44,389 nt of DNA from Acidobacteriaceae bacterium. Lineage in GTDB: Bacteria; Acidobacteriota; Terriglobia; Terriglobales; Acidobacteriaceae. The first letter of the stretch is position 1. Each line of letters starts with the position of its first letter. The notes beneath the pieces are model-generated. The model did no database searches and was not told where the DNA came from. It saw only the letters and a program-made list of their open reading frames with translations. Both the position numbers and the translations under genes were made by a program. Location: assembly GCA_030041435.1 (NCBI GenBank), contig JASHNW010000110.1, positions 1-44,389 on the forward strand. Reading direction: 5' to 3'. Shown piece after piece: positions 9,401 to 17,771 of the stretch.

Positions 9401-9995
9401 CCGCCGTCCCGAGGGCTCGCGTCACGCCCGCGTCATCGGCTCCGCCGTCCACGTGCTCCTGCAGCGCCTCGGCCTCGATCTCACCAGCCTTTCCGCTGCC
9501 GATCTCCGCACCCACGCCGCTTCCCTGCTGCGCGCCTCGGGCCTCACCGGCGACGCGCTCGTATCGGCGACGGCGACGGTCACAAATCTTCTCCTCGCCT
9601 GCGCCGCCGATCCCGTTTGTCAGTGGATTCTCGCCCCCCACGCCGAAGCCCAGTCTGAAGCCGCCTGGTCTGGCTATACGTCTGGTTACGCGTCCGGCGC
9701 GCGCCTGCGCACGCTCCGCGCCGACCGCGTCTTCCGCGCCGGCCCTGCCCCGCTCGCGGATGGTTCCGATTGTCTCTGGGTCATCGACTACAAGACAAGC
9801 CCTGGCAAAGCACGCTCATCCACGTCCGGCGATCAGGCCGCATTCCTCGCCGCCGAGCGAGCCCTCTACGCCCCGCAGCTTCTCGCCTACGCGCGCGTGC
9901 TCCGTGCTCTGCACGGTCCGGCGACGCAGATTCGTCTTGGCCTGTATTACCCGGCGATCGCTGCGCTTGATGACTGGGACCCAGGCGCCGACTGA
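6411..9995 (+). CDS. AddA-like UvrD/RecB-type helicase-nuclease
   Basis: A 1194-residue superfamily 1 helicase with a C-terminal nuclease, the partner of the AddB-like protein upstream. Walker A is APAGSGKTDLL (Lys34), motif II is IDEFQDTS (Asp419), motif III is GDPMQSIYMFRQ, motif V is MTIHKAKGLGFDVV and motif VI is LFYVACTRARQEL. The C-terminal RecB-like nuclease has VIDYKT, with Asp1126, followed by a helix with YAPQLLAY. The complex would unwind and degrade DNA ends before recombination. The GTG start at 6411 has GAGG six bases upstream and overlaps the end of the addB-like frame; an ATG at 6396 is possible. The 3' end lies 3 bases from the convergent phoU gene, leaving no room for a separate terminator. 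Confidence 0.9.
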   Translation: MADSPILPADADAREAALDIHRSVIVQAPAGSGKTDLLTRRFLKLLAVVDEPEEILAITFTRAATAEMRARILSDLEAAAGRRPFTPDELPRIALARAALAQSERRHWDLLNHPRRLAIETIDSLCLRIAHDRPLLAGLGGSLDPTEDAAPLHVLAARRTLEQLGGPGPELNAALAHLLDLRDNRLSDCEQLLINMLATRDQWQHVLPLSGGMSEDEWEIARSRLEAPFRREVSRVLAEAHRLLNAEPLLARQLLKLANYASSQGNEKVALLVGVSEISHSMPLGHWKCVCDFLIRESEWRKAVDKRHGFPAGPAQSAAGRAKKAMLELLGRFQQMPDLLAALRAVRDLPPETYSDAQWITLRHILTVLRHAIAELKVVFAETNSVDFTEISAAALAVLRDAPDRLAGIGATTRHLLIDEFQDTSRRQHELVERLLFAWDPASDSGKHRTVFLVGDPMQSIYMFRQAEVELFTHVRDHGLGQDENRIHCETVQLSVNFRSRSGLTEPLNEFFTAIGDKPAPPGSAAVTFAPATSSTTAPADQSVYIHPQLIGSATGRPAREERDEARRQEARDVLDIIERHLPRIEQARAAGAEYRVAVLVRTRRHLEELVPLLRNRRIPFRAIEIDPLSGRQELRDLLSLTRALLQPMDRVAWLSVLRAPWCGLTLSDLHILTGSDNRAFKTVPVLELIGRHQHLLSPDGQKRLYRITQILRRALDLRWRQSESPSFASWIERTWRTLGGPAAIDAAAHENAQVYFSLLDSVTPDGLAPLTPTFEADLQRLFAQPDPSVSERCGVQLMTIHKAKGLGFDVVIVPGLDRGSSKDDSPLLCSLERRNPFDPGENEFLVAPIGAKGDDSDPLYQWVRKQRNLRFDEERKRLFYVACTRARQELHLLGTATLSSTGLAPGSKDSLLATAWPALHTRLEALQQQAPAPAPARILTFPEPAVLEELAAGSEPGAATRPAPRRLPLGFEPLPAAENVTVTGANLTGQPDPPEFRRPEGSRHARVIGSAVHVLLQRLGLDLTSLSAADLRTHAASLLRASGLTGDALVSATATVTNLLLACAADPVCQWILAPHAEAQSEAAWSGYTSGYASGARLRTLRADRVFRAGPAPLADGSDCLWVIDYKTSPGKARSSTSGDQAAFLAAERALYAPQLLAYARVLRALHGPATQIRLGLYYPAIAALDDWDPGAD

Positions 9996-9998
9996 GCC

Positions 9999-10712
9999 CT
10001 ACGACCCCGTCCCAGCCTGGCCCTTCCCGCCGCGCGCATTGTTCCCCGCCGCCGCGCCCGCATTATGCCGCACGTCCGCGCCGCGCACCCAGAAGATCAC
10101 GTCTTCCGCAATGTTGGTAGCATGGTCGGCCACCCGTTCCAGCGCCCGCGAAATCATCAGCGCGTTCAGCGCCTGCGGAGCTACCGAGGGATCCTTCTTC
10201 ATCAGGTTCAGCAGCGTGTAGTGCGCGCTCCCGTTCAGCTTGTCCACGCTGTCGTCCATCGTCAGCACGGTCTGCGCCATGTCCGCGTCGCCTTCGATAA
10301 ACGCCTGCAGCGCTTTGCGCACCATGCCGCTGGCCAGGTTCGCCGTCCGCGGAATATCGATCGGTAAATCCACCGCCGGAAACGCCTGCAGCTCCCGTAC
10401 CCGGTCGCTGATGACCCGCGCCGAGTCGCCCACCCGCTCCACGTCCGCGTTGATCTTGATCACCGCCAGGATAAACCGCAGATCGATCGCCATCGGCTGC
10501 TCCATCGCCAGCAGATCCAGCGCCATTTGATCGATCTCCCGCTCCAGCCGGTTGATCGCCATCTCCCCGCGATCCACCAGATCGCAGATCGACAAATCCC
10601 TTACCCGGTACGCTTCCACGGCGCGCTGGATCGACTGCTCGGCCATGCCCGCCATCACCAGCAGCCTCTCCTTCAGATCGTCCAGATTTTGCTGAAACCG
10701 GATGCGCACCAT
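9999..10712 (-). CDS. phoU: Phosphate transport regulator PhoU
   Basis: A 237-residue all-helical PhoU protein with two PhoU repeats. The typical metal-binding clusters are visible as 'EREIDQMALDLLA' and 'INADVERVGDSARVISDRV' in the first half and 'ALERVADHATNIAEDVIFW' in the second. PhoU links the Pst transporter to the PhoR sensor kinase and represses the phosphate regulon when phosphate is plentiful. The start overlaps the pstB stop by one base (TAATG), so it is translationally coupled as the last gene of the operon. The residues after VRGADVRHN form a low-complexity Ala/Gly tail. No phoR or phoB lies in the window. Confidence 0.95.
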   Translation of the reverse strand: MVRIRFQQNLDDLKERLLVMAGMAEQSIQRAVEAYRVRDLSICDLVDRGEMAINRLEREIDQMALDLLAMEQPMAIDLRFILAVIKINADVERVGDSARVISDRVRELQAFPAVDLPIDIPRTANLASGMVRKALQAFIEGDADMAQTVLTMDDSVDKLNGSAHYTLLNLMKKDPSVAPQALNALMISRALERVADHATNIAEDVIFWVRGADVRHNAGAAAGNNARGGKGQAGTGS

Positions 10713-11470
10713 TATCCAAACCTGCCCGTGATGTAATCTTCCGTCCGCTTGTCGCTCGGGTTTGTGAATATTTTGTGGGTCGAATCGAATTCGATAAGCT
10801 TCCCGTTCAGAAAGAAACCGGTGCGCTCGGCCACGCGCGCCGCCTGCTGCATGTTATGCGTCACAATCACGATTGTGTACTGCACTTTCAGCTGGAAAAT
10901 CAGGTCCTCGATCTTCGCGGTCGATACCGGATCCAGCGCCGACGCCGGCTCGTCCATCAGCAGCACTTCGGGGTCCACCGCCAGAGCCCGCGCAATGCAC
11001 AGCCGCTGCTGCTGCCCGCCGGAGAGGCTTGCACCCGACTTCTTCTTCAGGTCGTGCTTTACTTCGTCCCACAGGGCCGCGTGCGTCAGCGACCGCTCCA
11101 CCACTTCGTCCAGCACGCGCCGGTTGCGATATCCGTTCAGCCGCAGTCCCGACGCCACATTGTCGTAAATCGACATCGTCGGAAACGGGTTTGGCCGCTG
11201 GAATACCATCCCGATCCGCCGCCGCACTTCCACCGCGGAAATGTCGCTGTAGATATCCATGCCGCCGACCTTCACATCGCCCGTCACTTTGGCGATTGGG
11301 TTGGTCTCGTGCATCCGGTTCAGGCAGCGCACAAACGTCGACTTGCCGCAGCCCGAGGGCCCGATCAGCGCCGTCGCCTCATTCGCCGGTATGTGCAGGG
11401 TAATGTCCTGCAGCGTGTGGTTCGCCCCATACCATGCGTTGAGCTTGTTGACCTCGATCCCGACGCCCAT
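10712..11470 (-). CDS. pstB: Phosphate ABC transporter ATP-binding protein PstB
   Basis: A 252-residue ATPase of the high-affinity phosphate importer. Walker A is GPSGCGKST near residue 40, the Q-loop is in [17 protein letters not shown], the ABC signature is LSGGQQQRL, Walker B is [13 protein letters not shown] and the switch His is in VTHNMQQA. The family's RPNPFP motif and the [12 protein letters not shown] insertion are characteristic of PstB. It lies 3 bases after pstA and overlaps phoU by one base, so the genes form one operon. It works in the cytoplasm on the PstA/PstC channel. Confidence 0.97.
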   Translation of the reverse strand: MGVGIEVNKLNAWYGANHTLQDITLHIPANEATALIGPSGCGKSTFVRCLNRMHETNPIAKVTGDVKVGGMDIYSDISAVEVRRRIGMVFQRPNPFPTMSIYDNVASGLRLNGYRNRRVLDEVVERSLTHAALWDEVKHDLKKKSGASLSGGQQQRLCIARALAVDPEVLLMDEPASALDPVSTAKIEDLIFQLKVQYTIVIVTHNMQQAARVAERTGFFLNGKLIEFDSTHKIFTNPSDKRTEDYITGRFG

Positions 11471-11473
11471 CTC

Positions 11474-12355
11474 TCAGCTTGCCCCTTTCAGCACGCCGCG
11501 CGAGGTCACGTACCGCACCAGCGCGACCGAAACCACGATCAGAACGATCAGTACCAGCGACCCGGCCCACGCCAGGCGGTGCCACTCGTCGTAGGGGGAG
11601 AGAGCGTACACGTAAATCTGCAGCGGCAGAGCCTCGATCGGCTGATTGAGCGCCGTGCTGACAAACCCGTTGCCGAACGCCGTGAACAGCAGCGGCGCCG
11701 TCTCGCCCGCCACCCGCGCAAAGGCCAGCATACAGCCCGTGATCACGCCCGGCAGCGCCGTCTTCAGCGTAATCGACAGCATCGACCGCCACGTCGGAAC
11801 CCCCAGCCCCAGCGCCGCCTCGCGGATGGAGTGCGGCACCATCAGCAGCATCTCTTCCGTCGTCCGCGCTACCGTCGGAATCATCATGATCCCCAGCGCC
11901 ACCCCGCCCGCAAACGCTGAGAAGCTCTTTTCCGGCGCCACGATCAGCGCGTACGCCGCAATTCCCATCACGATCGACGGCACGCCGTTCAGCACGTCCG
12001 CCGTAAATCGCACCAGCGTCGACAGTTTCGTCCCACGCCCGTACTCCGCCAGGTAAATCCCCGCGGCGATTCCCACCGGCACACCCATCGCGCTGGCAAT
12101 TCCCAGCAGCACAGCCGAGCCCACGATGGCGTTCGCCATCCCTCCGCCCAACTCCCCCACCGGCGCCGGAACCTTTGTGAAGAAATTCCAGTTCAGCGAG
12201 CTCGCCCCCTTGTATACCAGGTCGGCGAAGATGGCTACCAGCGGCGCTATCACCAGGACCGTGCTGCCCACCGCCAGCACCGACGCCAGATGGTTCGTAA
12301 ACCATCGCCAGCGGCGATTCCAGGGGCTCGACTTCAGTTGAGCGGTCGTGGCCAT
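11474..12355 (-). CDS. pstA: Phosphate ABC transporter permease PstA
   Basis: A 293-residue inner-membrane permease with six predicted helices and the binding-protein-dependent transport loop 'EAALGLGVPTWRSMLSITLKT', whose EAA motif docks PstB. 'FTADVLNGVPSIVMGI' and 'FARVAGETAPLLFTAFGN' are typical of PstA. The ATG has AAGGA six bases upstream. The gene follows pstC after a gap of 9 bases. With PstC it forms the phosphate channel. Confidence 0.96.
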   Translation of the reverse strand: MATTAQLKSSPWNRRWRWFTNHLASVLAVGSTVLVIAPLVAIFADLVYKGASSLNWNFFTKVPAPVGELGGGMANAIVGSAVLLGIASAMGVPVGIAAGIYLAEYGRGTKLSTLVRFTADVLNGVPSIVMGIAAYALIVAPEKSFSAFAGGVALGIMMIPTVARTTEEMLLMVPHSIREAALGLGVPTWRSMLSITLKTALPGVITGCMLAFARVAGETAPLLFTAFGNGFVSTALNQPIEALPLQIYVYALSPYDEWHRLAWAGSLVLIVLIVVSVALVRYVTSRGVLKGAS

Positions 12356-12364
12356 AACCGTTCC

Positions 12365-13417
12365 TTACGCCGTCCTCGCCGGCGCGCCGCGGGTCACTGC
12401 CCATACCAGCAGCCGCGCCAGGATATTCACCACGATCGTCACCAGAAACAGCGCCAGCCCGATCTCGATCAGCGCGCTGCGATACGTGTCGTCGGCCGCT
12501 TCCGCAAATTCATTCGCGATCACGCTCGCCATGGTCGCCGCCGGCGCCAGCAGCGATTTCGATATTGTCGGGCTGCTCCCGATCACCATCGCCACCGCCA
12601 TCGTCTCGCCCAGCGCCCGCCCCAGTCCCAGAATGATCGACCCCACGATGCCGATGCGCGCGTTGCGCAGCACGCCCATCCGGATCATCTCCCACCGCGT
12701 CGCCCCCAGCGCCAGGACCGCCTCCCGCTGCGTATGCGGCACCGCGCTCATCACCTCGCGCGTCAGCGACGAGATGATCGGCAGAATCATGATGGCCAGA
12801 ATCACGCCTGCTGCGAACATGCCGATCCCGAAGTCCGGCCGCGTAAACAGCCCCGTCCAGCCCAGCAGCTTGATGAAGACAGGGTCCACGTAGTTCCGCA
12901 GCAGCGGCACCAAAACAAAAATCGCCCACAGCCCGTACACCACGCTCGGAATCGCCGCCAGCAGTTCCGTCACAAACGACAGCATCCCGCGCAGCGCCCT
13001 CGGGCACATCTCGGTCAGAAACACCGCTACGCCCACCGCCAGCGGCACCGCCAGCGCCAGCGCCACCAGCGACGACACAATCGTCCCGTAGATAAAAGGA
13101 AGCGCCCCGAATTTGTTCGTTACCGGATTCCACGCGCTACCCACAAAGAACTTCCATCCGAACTTGTGCAGCGATATCTCGGAATGCGTAACCAGTTCGG
13201 TCGCAATCAGCGCGACGATCGCAAAGATGCTGATCGCACACAGGATCATCAGCCAGCGGAAGGTCGCATCGGCAATTGCCGAACTTCCTCGGCTCTGCAA
13301 AAACGTCCGGATCGCCGACACCGGCGCTGCGGGCCCGGCCACCGGCACCGGGCTGGACGCAGGGGTAGCCGCGCCTGCCGCTTGAGGTATGCGGGGTTCC
13401 TGGATTCGCAGGGTCAC
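12365..13417 (-). CDS. pstC: Phosphate ABC transporter permease PstC
   Basis: A 350-residue permease, the first gene of the pst unit. Family features are 'LLAAIPSVVYGLWAIFVLVP', 'REAVLALGATRWEMIRMGVL' (the EAA loop) and 'LGRALGETMAVAMVIG'. The N-terminal 40 residues are a Pro/Ala-rich cytoplasmic extension before the first helix (FRWLMILCAISIFAIVALIA). The start is a GTG with only a weak ribosome site (GACGAG). The usual upstream gene for the periplasmic phosphate-binding protein PstS is missing: the next gene upstream is an RNA helicase. Confidence 0.95.
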   Translation of the reverse strand: MTLRIQEPRIPQAAGAATPASSPVPVAGPAAPVSAIRTFLQSRGSSAIADATFRWLMILCAISIFAIVALIATELVTHSEISLHKFGWKFFVGSAWNPVTNKFGALPFIYGTIVSSLVALALAVPLAVGVAVFLTEMCPRALRGMLSFVTELLAAIPSVVYGLWAIFVLVPLLRNYVDPVFIKLLGWTGLFTRPDFGIGMFAAGVILAIMILPIISSLTREVMSAVPHTQREAVLALGATRWEMIRMGVLRNARIGIVGSIILGLGRALGETMAVAMVIGSSPTISKSLLAPAATMASVIANEFAEAADDTYRSALIEIGLALFLVTIVVNILARLLVWAVTRGAPARTA

Positions 13418-13625
13418 AACTCGTCTACCCTACCGCCCAATTTTGAACGCCACGTTAATCGCTATGAAAAATAAGGAAATAGTGTCCACAGGCACGGGCC
13501 CGAGGGAAGGCTTCGCCACGCTGGAGAGCCGGCATCGGCTGGGCAGCGGATATTGGGCGTGCGGATCGAATTGCCTCCGGCAGGGCCAGCCGCTGGATCG
13601 GCCAGCCCCGCACCGGGATCGTCCC
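13418..13625. other. Intergenic region upstream of pstC
   Basis: About 208 bases between the helicase stop and pstC. It presumably holds the pst promoter, since its pstC-proximal part is AT-richer. I find no convincing Pho box (two CTGTCAT-like direct repeats) and no strong terminator for the helicase. Confidence 0.4.
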
Positions 13626-14759
13626 TCAGGCCGTCCGCGCCTGCCCTGCGGAGGTCGCCCGCACCCGATACTTCTTCGTCGTGATGGCGAGCCTGCGCTC
13701 CATTTTGCGCAGCGTTTGGGTTTCGTCCGGAACTGCGAAGGTCGACGCTATGCCGTGGCTGGACGCCCGACCCGTGCGCCCTACGCGGTGCACAAAGTCC
13801 TCCGCTTCCTTCGGCATGTCGAAGTTCACCACGTGCGCCACCTCGGGCACGTCGATCCCGCGCGCCGCCACGTCCGTCGCCACCAGCACCCGATGCCGCC
13901 CCTGTGCGAAGCTGCGCAGTGCTGCGTTTCGCTGCGACTGCGAGCGGTCGCCGTGGATGCAGGTGGCCGCGTGGCCGGACCGCGCCAGCCGCCGGGCCAC
14001 GCGATCCGCGCCGTGCTTGGTGCGCACAAACACCAGAAAGCTGCCCGGCTGCGTGCCCAGCAGATGCTCCAGCAGCTCCTGTTTCTTGTCCGCGGGCACC
14101 TCAAAGGTCTGCAGCTCGACGTTCGGCGAAGGTTTCAGCACCGAGCCGATCTCCACGCGCGCCGGATTCTTCAGATAATCCTTCGCCACTTCGCGGATCT
14201 CCGGACTCAGCGTCGCCGAGTAGCACAGTGTCTGGCGCGCCGCCGGCAGTGCTGCCGCAATCCGCCGGATGGACGGCTTGAAGCCCATGTCCAGCATGCG
14301 GTCCACCTCGTCCAGCACCAGAATCTTCACGCCGCTCAGGTCCACCAGCTGGCGGGAGAGATAGTCCTCGAGCCGCCCCGGAGTCGCCACGATCAGCCGC
14401 ACCCCGCGCCGGATCGCCTCCAGCTGCGGGCCTTCCGCCAGACCGCCGCACACAATGGCCGCGCCGCGCTGCGAGCCGGTCAGCTGCCGCCACGCTTCCA
14501 GCACCTGCATGGCCAGCTCCCGCGTCGGCAGTAGCACCAGCGCTGTCGCGCCTTTGGCATCCTTCGGCATGCGCTCGAAAAGAGGAATCAGAAAGCTCAG
14601 GGTTTTGCCCGTGCCGGTCTGCGCCGTCGCCAGCACGTCGCGGCCTTCCAGCGCCGGCGGAATCGCCGCGGCCTGAACGGGGGTTGGAGTGATAAAGTTA
14701 GCGCGGGCCAGCTGCTGCTGCAGGGCCTGCGAAAGGGGTAATTCAGAAAATCGGTTCAA
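13626..14759 (-). CDS. DEAD-box ATP-dependent RNA helicase, RhlE-like
   Basis: A 377-residue DEAD-box helicase that would remodel RNA in ribosome assembly or mRNA decay. Motifs in order: Q motif (FITPTPVQ), motif I AQTGTGKT, Ia PTRELAMQ, Ib TPGRLEDYL, motif II DEVD (a variant of DEAD), motif III SAT, motif IV LVFVRTKHGA, motif V ATDVAARGID and motif VI HRVGRTGR. I chose the TTG at 14757-14759 because AGGA lies five bases upstream and the protein then begins MNRFSELPLS, where RhlE-type proteins normally begin. The in-frame codons further upstream read as Arg/Gly-rich noise. The C-terminus stops soon after the core, with only a short basic tail. The DEVD motif is a permissible but less usual variant. 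Confidence 0.9.
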   Translation of the reverse strand: MNRFSELPLSQALQQQLARANFITPTPVQAAAIPPALEGRDVLATAQTGTGKTLSFLIPLFERMPKDAKGATALVLLPTRELAMQVLEAWRQLTGSQRGAAIVCGGLAEGPQLEAIRRGVRLIVATPGRLEDYLSRQLVDLSGVKILVLDEVDRMLDMGFKPSIRRIAAALPAARQTLCYSATLSPEIREVAKDYLKNPARVEIGSVLKPSPNVELQTFEVPADKKQELLEHLLGTQPGSFLVFVRTKHGADRVARRLARSGHAATCIHGDRSQSQRNAALRSFAQGRHRVLVATDVAARGIDVPEVAHVVNFDMPKEAEDFVHRVGRTGRASSHGIASTFAVPDETQTLRKMERRLAITTKKYRVRATSAGQARTA

Positions 14760-15175
14760 TTGGTTCCTGTCACTCCGCCTGCCGGGGACTCCATCTGCGG
14801 GGCGGCCTGCGCCCAGTCTCATCCATGGATCCGCACCAGCGGCGGGAGTTGCTCGTCTCCGCAGGCCGCTTCTCAAAGAAGCCGGCGCTCCGGAACATTA
14901 CATTCTTCTATGCAGGAAAACCCGGAAAGCGCATACGAAACGCCGGGACAGGATTTGCCTCACACACTGCGTCTTCGGCTGCGCTGCGCAACGGCGCGGC
15001 AGCCTGGCCCACGAACCATCGCACTGACGGCGGGGCCATTACGCTGAGGGGCCTGGAGATTTACGTGGAAGGCGGTCTTGCGGATGAAGGCGAGAACGGC
15101 TCACAACCAAACAACTGAGCGTGGCTTTAGTCTATCACGCCGCGTCGGGAACCAGCCGGTCCCGGCTCGGGTCCG
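14760..15175. other. Non-coding stretch between the RNA helicase and the deacetylase
   Basis: About 416 bases with several short open frames on the plus strand but none with a good ribosome site, family resemblance or normal composition. It is the upstream region of the helicase and the downstream region of the deacetylase. A small inverted repeat, AGCCG-GTCC-CGGCT, lies shortly after the deacetylase stop and could help terminate it. I see nothing else that I can support. Confidence 0.4.
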
Positions 15176-16162
15176 CTACCGGCAAAGGCTGTTCAGCTGC
15201 TCTACCGGCTCCGGCTGAAACGGCGGAGAAGAGATGTGGCGCGCCCTCAGGAACTCGTCCGGCAGCGGCCCGCCGTCCGGGAGGGCCACCTTCGGTTCCT
15301 CCGCGTAAGCCCGGTTCTGTTCGATCTTCGGCAGCGGGGCAAAGCGGAAGCCTTCCTGGCGCAGCAGATGGATCAGGCTGGGCAGCATGAGCGTGGTGAA
15401 GTCGGTCGCGTGCAGCAGCAGCACATTTGGCACCTCGTGGCCAAAGGCGATCTGCTGCTCCTCGCGTCCCAGCCGGATAAACTCCGCCGCGTTCTCCATA
15501 TAGCTTTGCTTCAGCCAGGCAATCCCCGCGTCGTCGCGCTTCGCCAGGCAGCGCAGGTAAGGGTCGCTCCAGTCATCGTCCTCGAAGTTCAGCGTCACCT
15601 GGGCCACACGGTAACCGCGCTCCTCGAGCCAAGCGAGAACATCGTTGCGTTTCTCCAGCGTGTTCCCTTCCTCGAGATACGGATAGCGGAACCAGTGCCA
15701 GTCGCGCCCCCTGGCGTAGGCCTGCAGATACGGCTCATCCAGCGCGATGTTGTGTTCGTAATCCTGCGCGCTTTCGTCGCTGAGCGATGGATGCGACCAG
15801 GTGTGATTGCCGATGTTCATCCCGGCGTCAATCCATGCCCGCAGCGCCTGCCGCACATCGGGATCGTCCCCGAGGTCGACGGCTGTCACAAAGCCGTAGG
15901 TTCCTTTCAGGTGATTCGCCTTCAGTTCATCGGCCAGCGTGGTCAGAATGCGAGTGCGCGTGTCGTCGGAAAGCAGCCCCCCAGCCGCCGGCAGATCGTC
16001 GAATGTGAGCGCCACGACAGGGCGCTTCCTGAAGGAAAACTGGTGCGGCTCCTGCCGTCTCGTCGAAGGCGTGTTCGCCGCATAAGCCGCCGCACCCATT
16101 CCCAGCGCGGATGCCGCACCCAGCCCCAACGCAACGCCACACACCAGCCAACGACGGCTCAC
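15176..16162 (-). CDS. Secreted polysaccharide deacetylase (NodB-like)
   Basis: A 328-residue exported carbohydrate esterase 4 protein that removes acetyl groups from N-acetylated polysaccharides such as peptidoglycan or chitin-like polymers. The signal peptide covers roughly residues 1-28 (MSRRWLVCGVALGLGAASAL, ending AAAYA). The NodB motifs are TFDDLP (Asp55, Asp56) and NHTWSHP, where His120 and His124 complete the metal site. RYPYLEEGN serves as the motif 3 equivalent, and LLLHATDF near the C-terminus supplies the late His. The start is a GTG. It follows the class C serine hydrolase gene by 70 bases on the same strand, suggesting a two-gene unit acting in the envelope. Confidence 0.88.
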   Translation of the reverse strand: MSRRWLVCGVALGLGAASALGMGAAAYAANTPSTRRQEPHQFSFRKRPVVALTFDDLPAAGGLLSDDTRTRILTTLADELKANHLKGTYGFVTAVDLGDDPDVRQALRAWIDAGMNIGNHTWSHPSLSDESAQDYEHNIALDEPYLQAYARGRDWHWFRYPYLEEGNTLEKRNDVLAWLEERGYRVAQVTLNFEDDDWSDPYLRCLAKRDDAGIAWLKQSYMENAAEFIRLGREEQQIAFGHEVPNVLLLHATDFTTLMLPSLIHLLRQEGFRFAPLPKIEQNRAYAEEPKVALPDGGPLPDEFLRARHISSPPFQPEPVEQLNSLCR

Positions 16163-16232
16163 CCTGCTATTTTCTCATCCACCCCCCGCTGCCGGACCCT
16201 CTGCGCGGCCCAGGCGCCACTTCGTTCGCAGC

Positions 16233-17660
16233 CTAATTCCCCGGGATCACCAGATACTGCTCCAGTTTTCCGTCCGGCTCTGTGTACGTCGTAATCGCCA
16301 GCACCTGGCTGCTGTTCGGAAACGTCACCCGGAATACCCGAAACGTCATCCCTCCCCGCAGCTCCTCCGTCACCTGTTTCACGCTGGCCGGTTTGCCCAG
16401 CGGCCCCAGGCTCGACGCGAAATCCCCCAGCGCCTGCGCGTCGAAATACGCATTGCACCATGGCGTAAACAGGCTGCGGTCGATCTTCCCCTGCTGGAAA
16501 TTCTCGAATAGCTCCAGCGCCTGCGCCTCCGCCGCGCCTGGCGTCGTCTTCTCGATTCCCAGCAGCAGCGGCGCCAGCTCCCGCCCGATTACGCCCGCCG
16601 CCCGCGACGCGTCCTGGTTGGTCAGCACCGCGATCGCCAGCTTGTCCTTCGGAAACACCATGTTCTCCGCGACAAACCCCGACACTTCGCCCGAGTGCTC
16701 CAGCTCCGCGTGCCCCTGCAGGTCGCTCACAAACAATCCCAGCCCATAGTGCGAGCTGCTCCCGTCCTTCAGCAGCACCGGCGCGAACATCTCGTCGTAC
16801 GACTTTGCCGCCAGCAGGCTCCGGTTCATCATGCTGATGTCCCACTGCGCCAGGTCGTACGCCGGCATCGCCAGTTCGCCCGCCGCGAACATCCAGCCCC
16901 GGCCCTCTTTCGGCGCCGGCCGCAGCGGCCCCAGCGCGTAGCGGATATACCCCTCGGCATCCGGCTTGTCCAGCTTCTGCGCGTCTGAATTCCACACTTC
17001 TTTCATGTCCAGCGGTTTGAACATCTGCTCCTGCAGAAACTGCACCAGCGGTTCGCCGCTCACCATCTCCACAATCCGCCCGGCAATCACGTAGTTCGTA
17101 TTCGAGTACTGCCACTTCGTCCCCGGATCGAAATCCAGCGGCTTCTTCCCCCAGGTGTCGAGGATGTGCTGCGCGGTGGTCGGCTCGCTCATCGGCGGCA
17201 TCAGGTAGTCTTCCGGCCAGTAATCCTGATAGCCCGACGTGTGCGACAGCAGCAGCCGAATCGTCACTTCGTTCGCCCGCGTCAGCTCCGGCAGATACTT
17301 GCTCACCGGGTCGTCGATCGACAGCTTCCCCTGCTGTTCGAGAAGCAAGATCGCCGAAGCCGTGAACTGCTTCGAAATCGACCCAATCGAATATCGCATC
17401 GCCGGCTCAGCCGCCTCCGCTGGCTCCAGCCGCGCCTTGCCATACGCCTGCGTATAAACGATCTGCCCATCGCGCACGATGGCCAGCGAAGCGCTCGGCA
17501 CTCCCGACTGCTCGAGCGTCTGCTGCGCCACCTGATCGACCTTCTGCTGCAGGTCGGCCGGCAGTTTGCTCACCGCCAGTTGCCCCAGCGCCGGCGCCGA
17601 ACAGGCCAGCTCCACCAAAATCGTCGCCGCCATCAGCAACACATATCGATTGCGTGCCAT
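16233..17660 (-). CDS. Class C beta-lactamase/PBP4-like serine hydrolase
   Basis: A 475-residue exported serine hydrolase of the beta-lactamase superfamily (PF00144 type). A signal peptide ends near AAPALG. The nucleophile motif SxxK is Ser94-Ile-Ser-Lys97, the second motif is Tyr185-Ser-Asn187 (QYSNTNY), and the third is HSG in LEHSGEVSGF. Such proteins may be D-Ala-D-Ala peptidases, esterases or beta-lactamases. About 120 residues after the catalytic domain form an extra C-terminal domain, as in many Acidobacteria paralogues. The ribosome site GAGG lies six bases before the ATG. It precedes the polysaccharide deacetylase in a likely operon and is divergent from the M28-like peptidase. Confidence 0.88.
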   Translation of the reverse strand: MARNRYVLLMAATILVELACSAPALGQLAVSKLPADLQQKVDQVAQQTLEQSGVPSASLAIVRDGQIVYTQAYGKARLEPAEAAEPAMRYSIGSISKQFTASAILLLEQQGKLSIDDPVSKYLPELTRANEVTIRLLLSHTSGYQDYWPEDYLMPPMSEPTTAQHILDTWGKKPLDFDPGTKWQYSNTNYVIAGRIVEMVSGEPLVQFLQEQMFKPLDMKEVWNSDAQKLDKPDAEGYIRYALGPLRPAPKEGRGWMFAAGELAMPAYDLAQWDISMMNRSLLAAKSYDEMFAPVLLKDGSSSHYGLGLFVSDLQGHAELEHSGEVSGFVAENMVFPKDKLAIAVLTNQDASRAAGVIGRELAPLLLGIEKTTPGAAEAQALELFENFQQGKIDRSLFTPWCNAYFDAQALGDFASSLGPLGKPASVKQVTEELRGGMTFRVFRVTFPNSSQVLAITTYTEPDGKLEQYLVIPGN

Positions 17661-17771
17661 CTTTCACCTCAGCAGGCGCCTGAATCCGCGGTTCGCAAGA
17701 GGATTATCCCGGACCCTGGGACCAGCGTAGCCCCGCGGTGCTATGCTACTACCCACCCTGGAGCGCCGCCG

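Noticed and set aside
13418-13625. Pho box before pstC
   Set aside because: No pair of CTGTCAT-like repeats 11 bases apart could be found on either strand.
14825-15118. A 97-codon plus-strand ORF upstream of the RNA helicase
   Set aside because: No ribosome site, no family resemblance and low-complexity composition.
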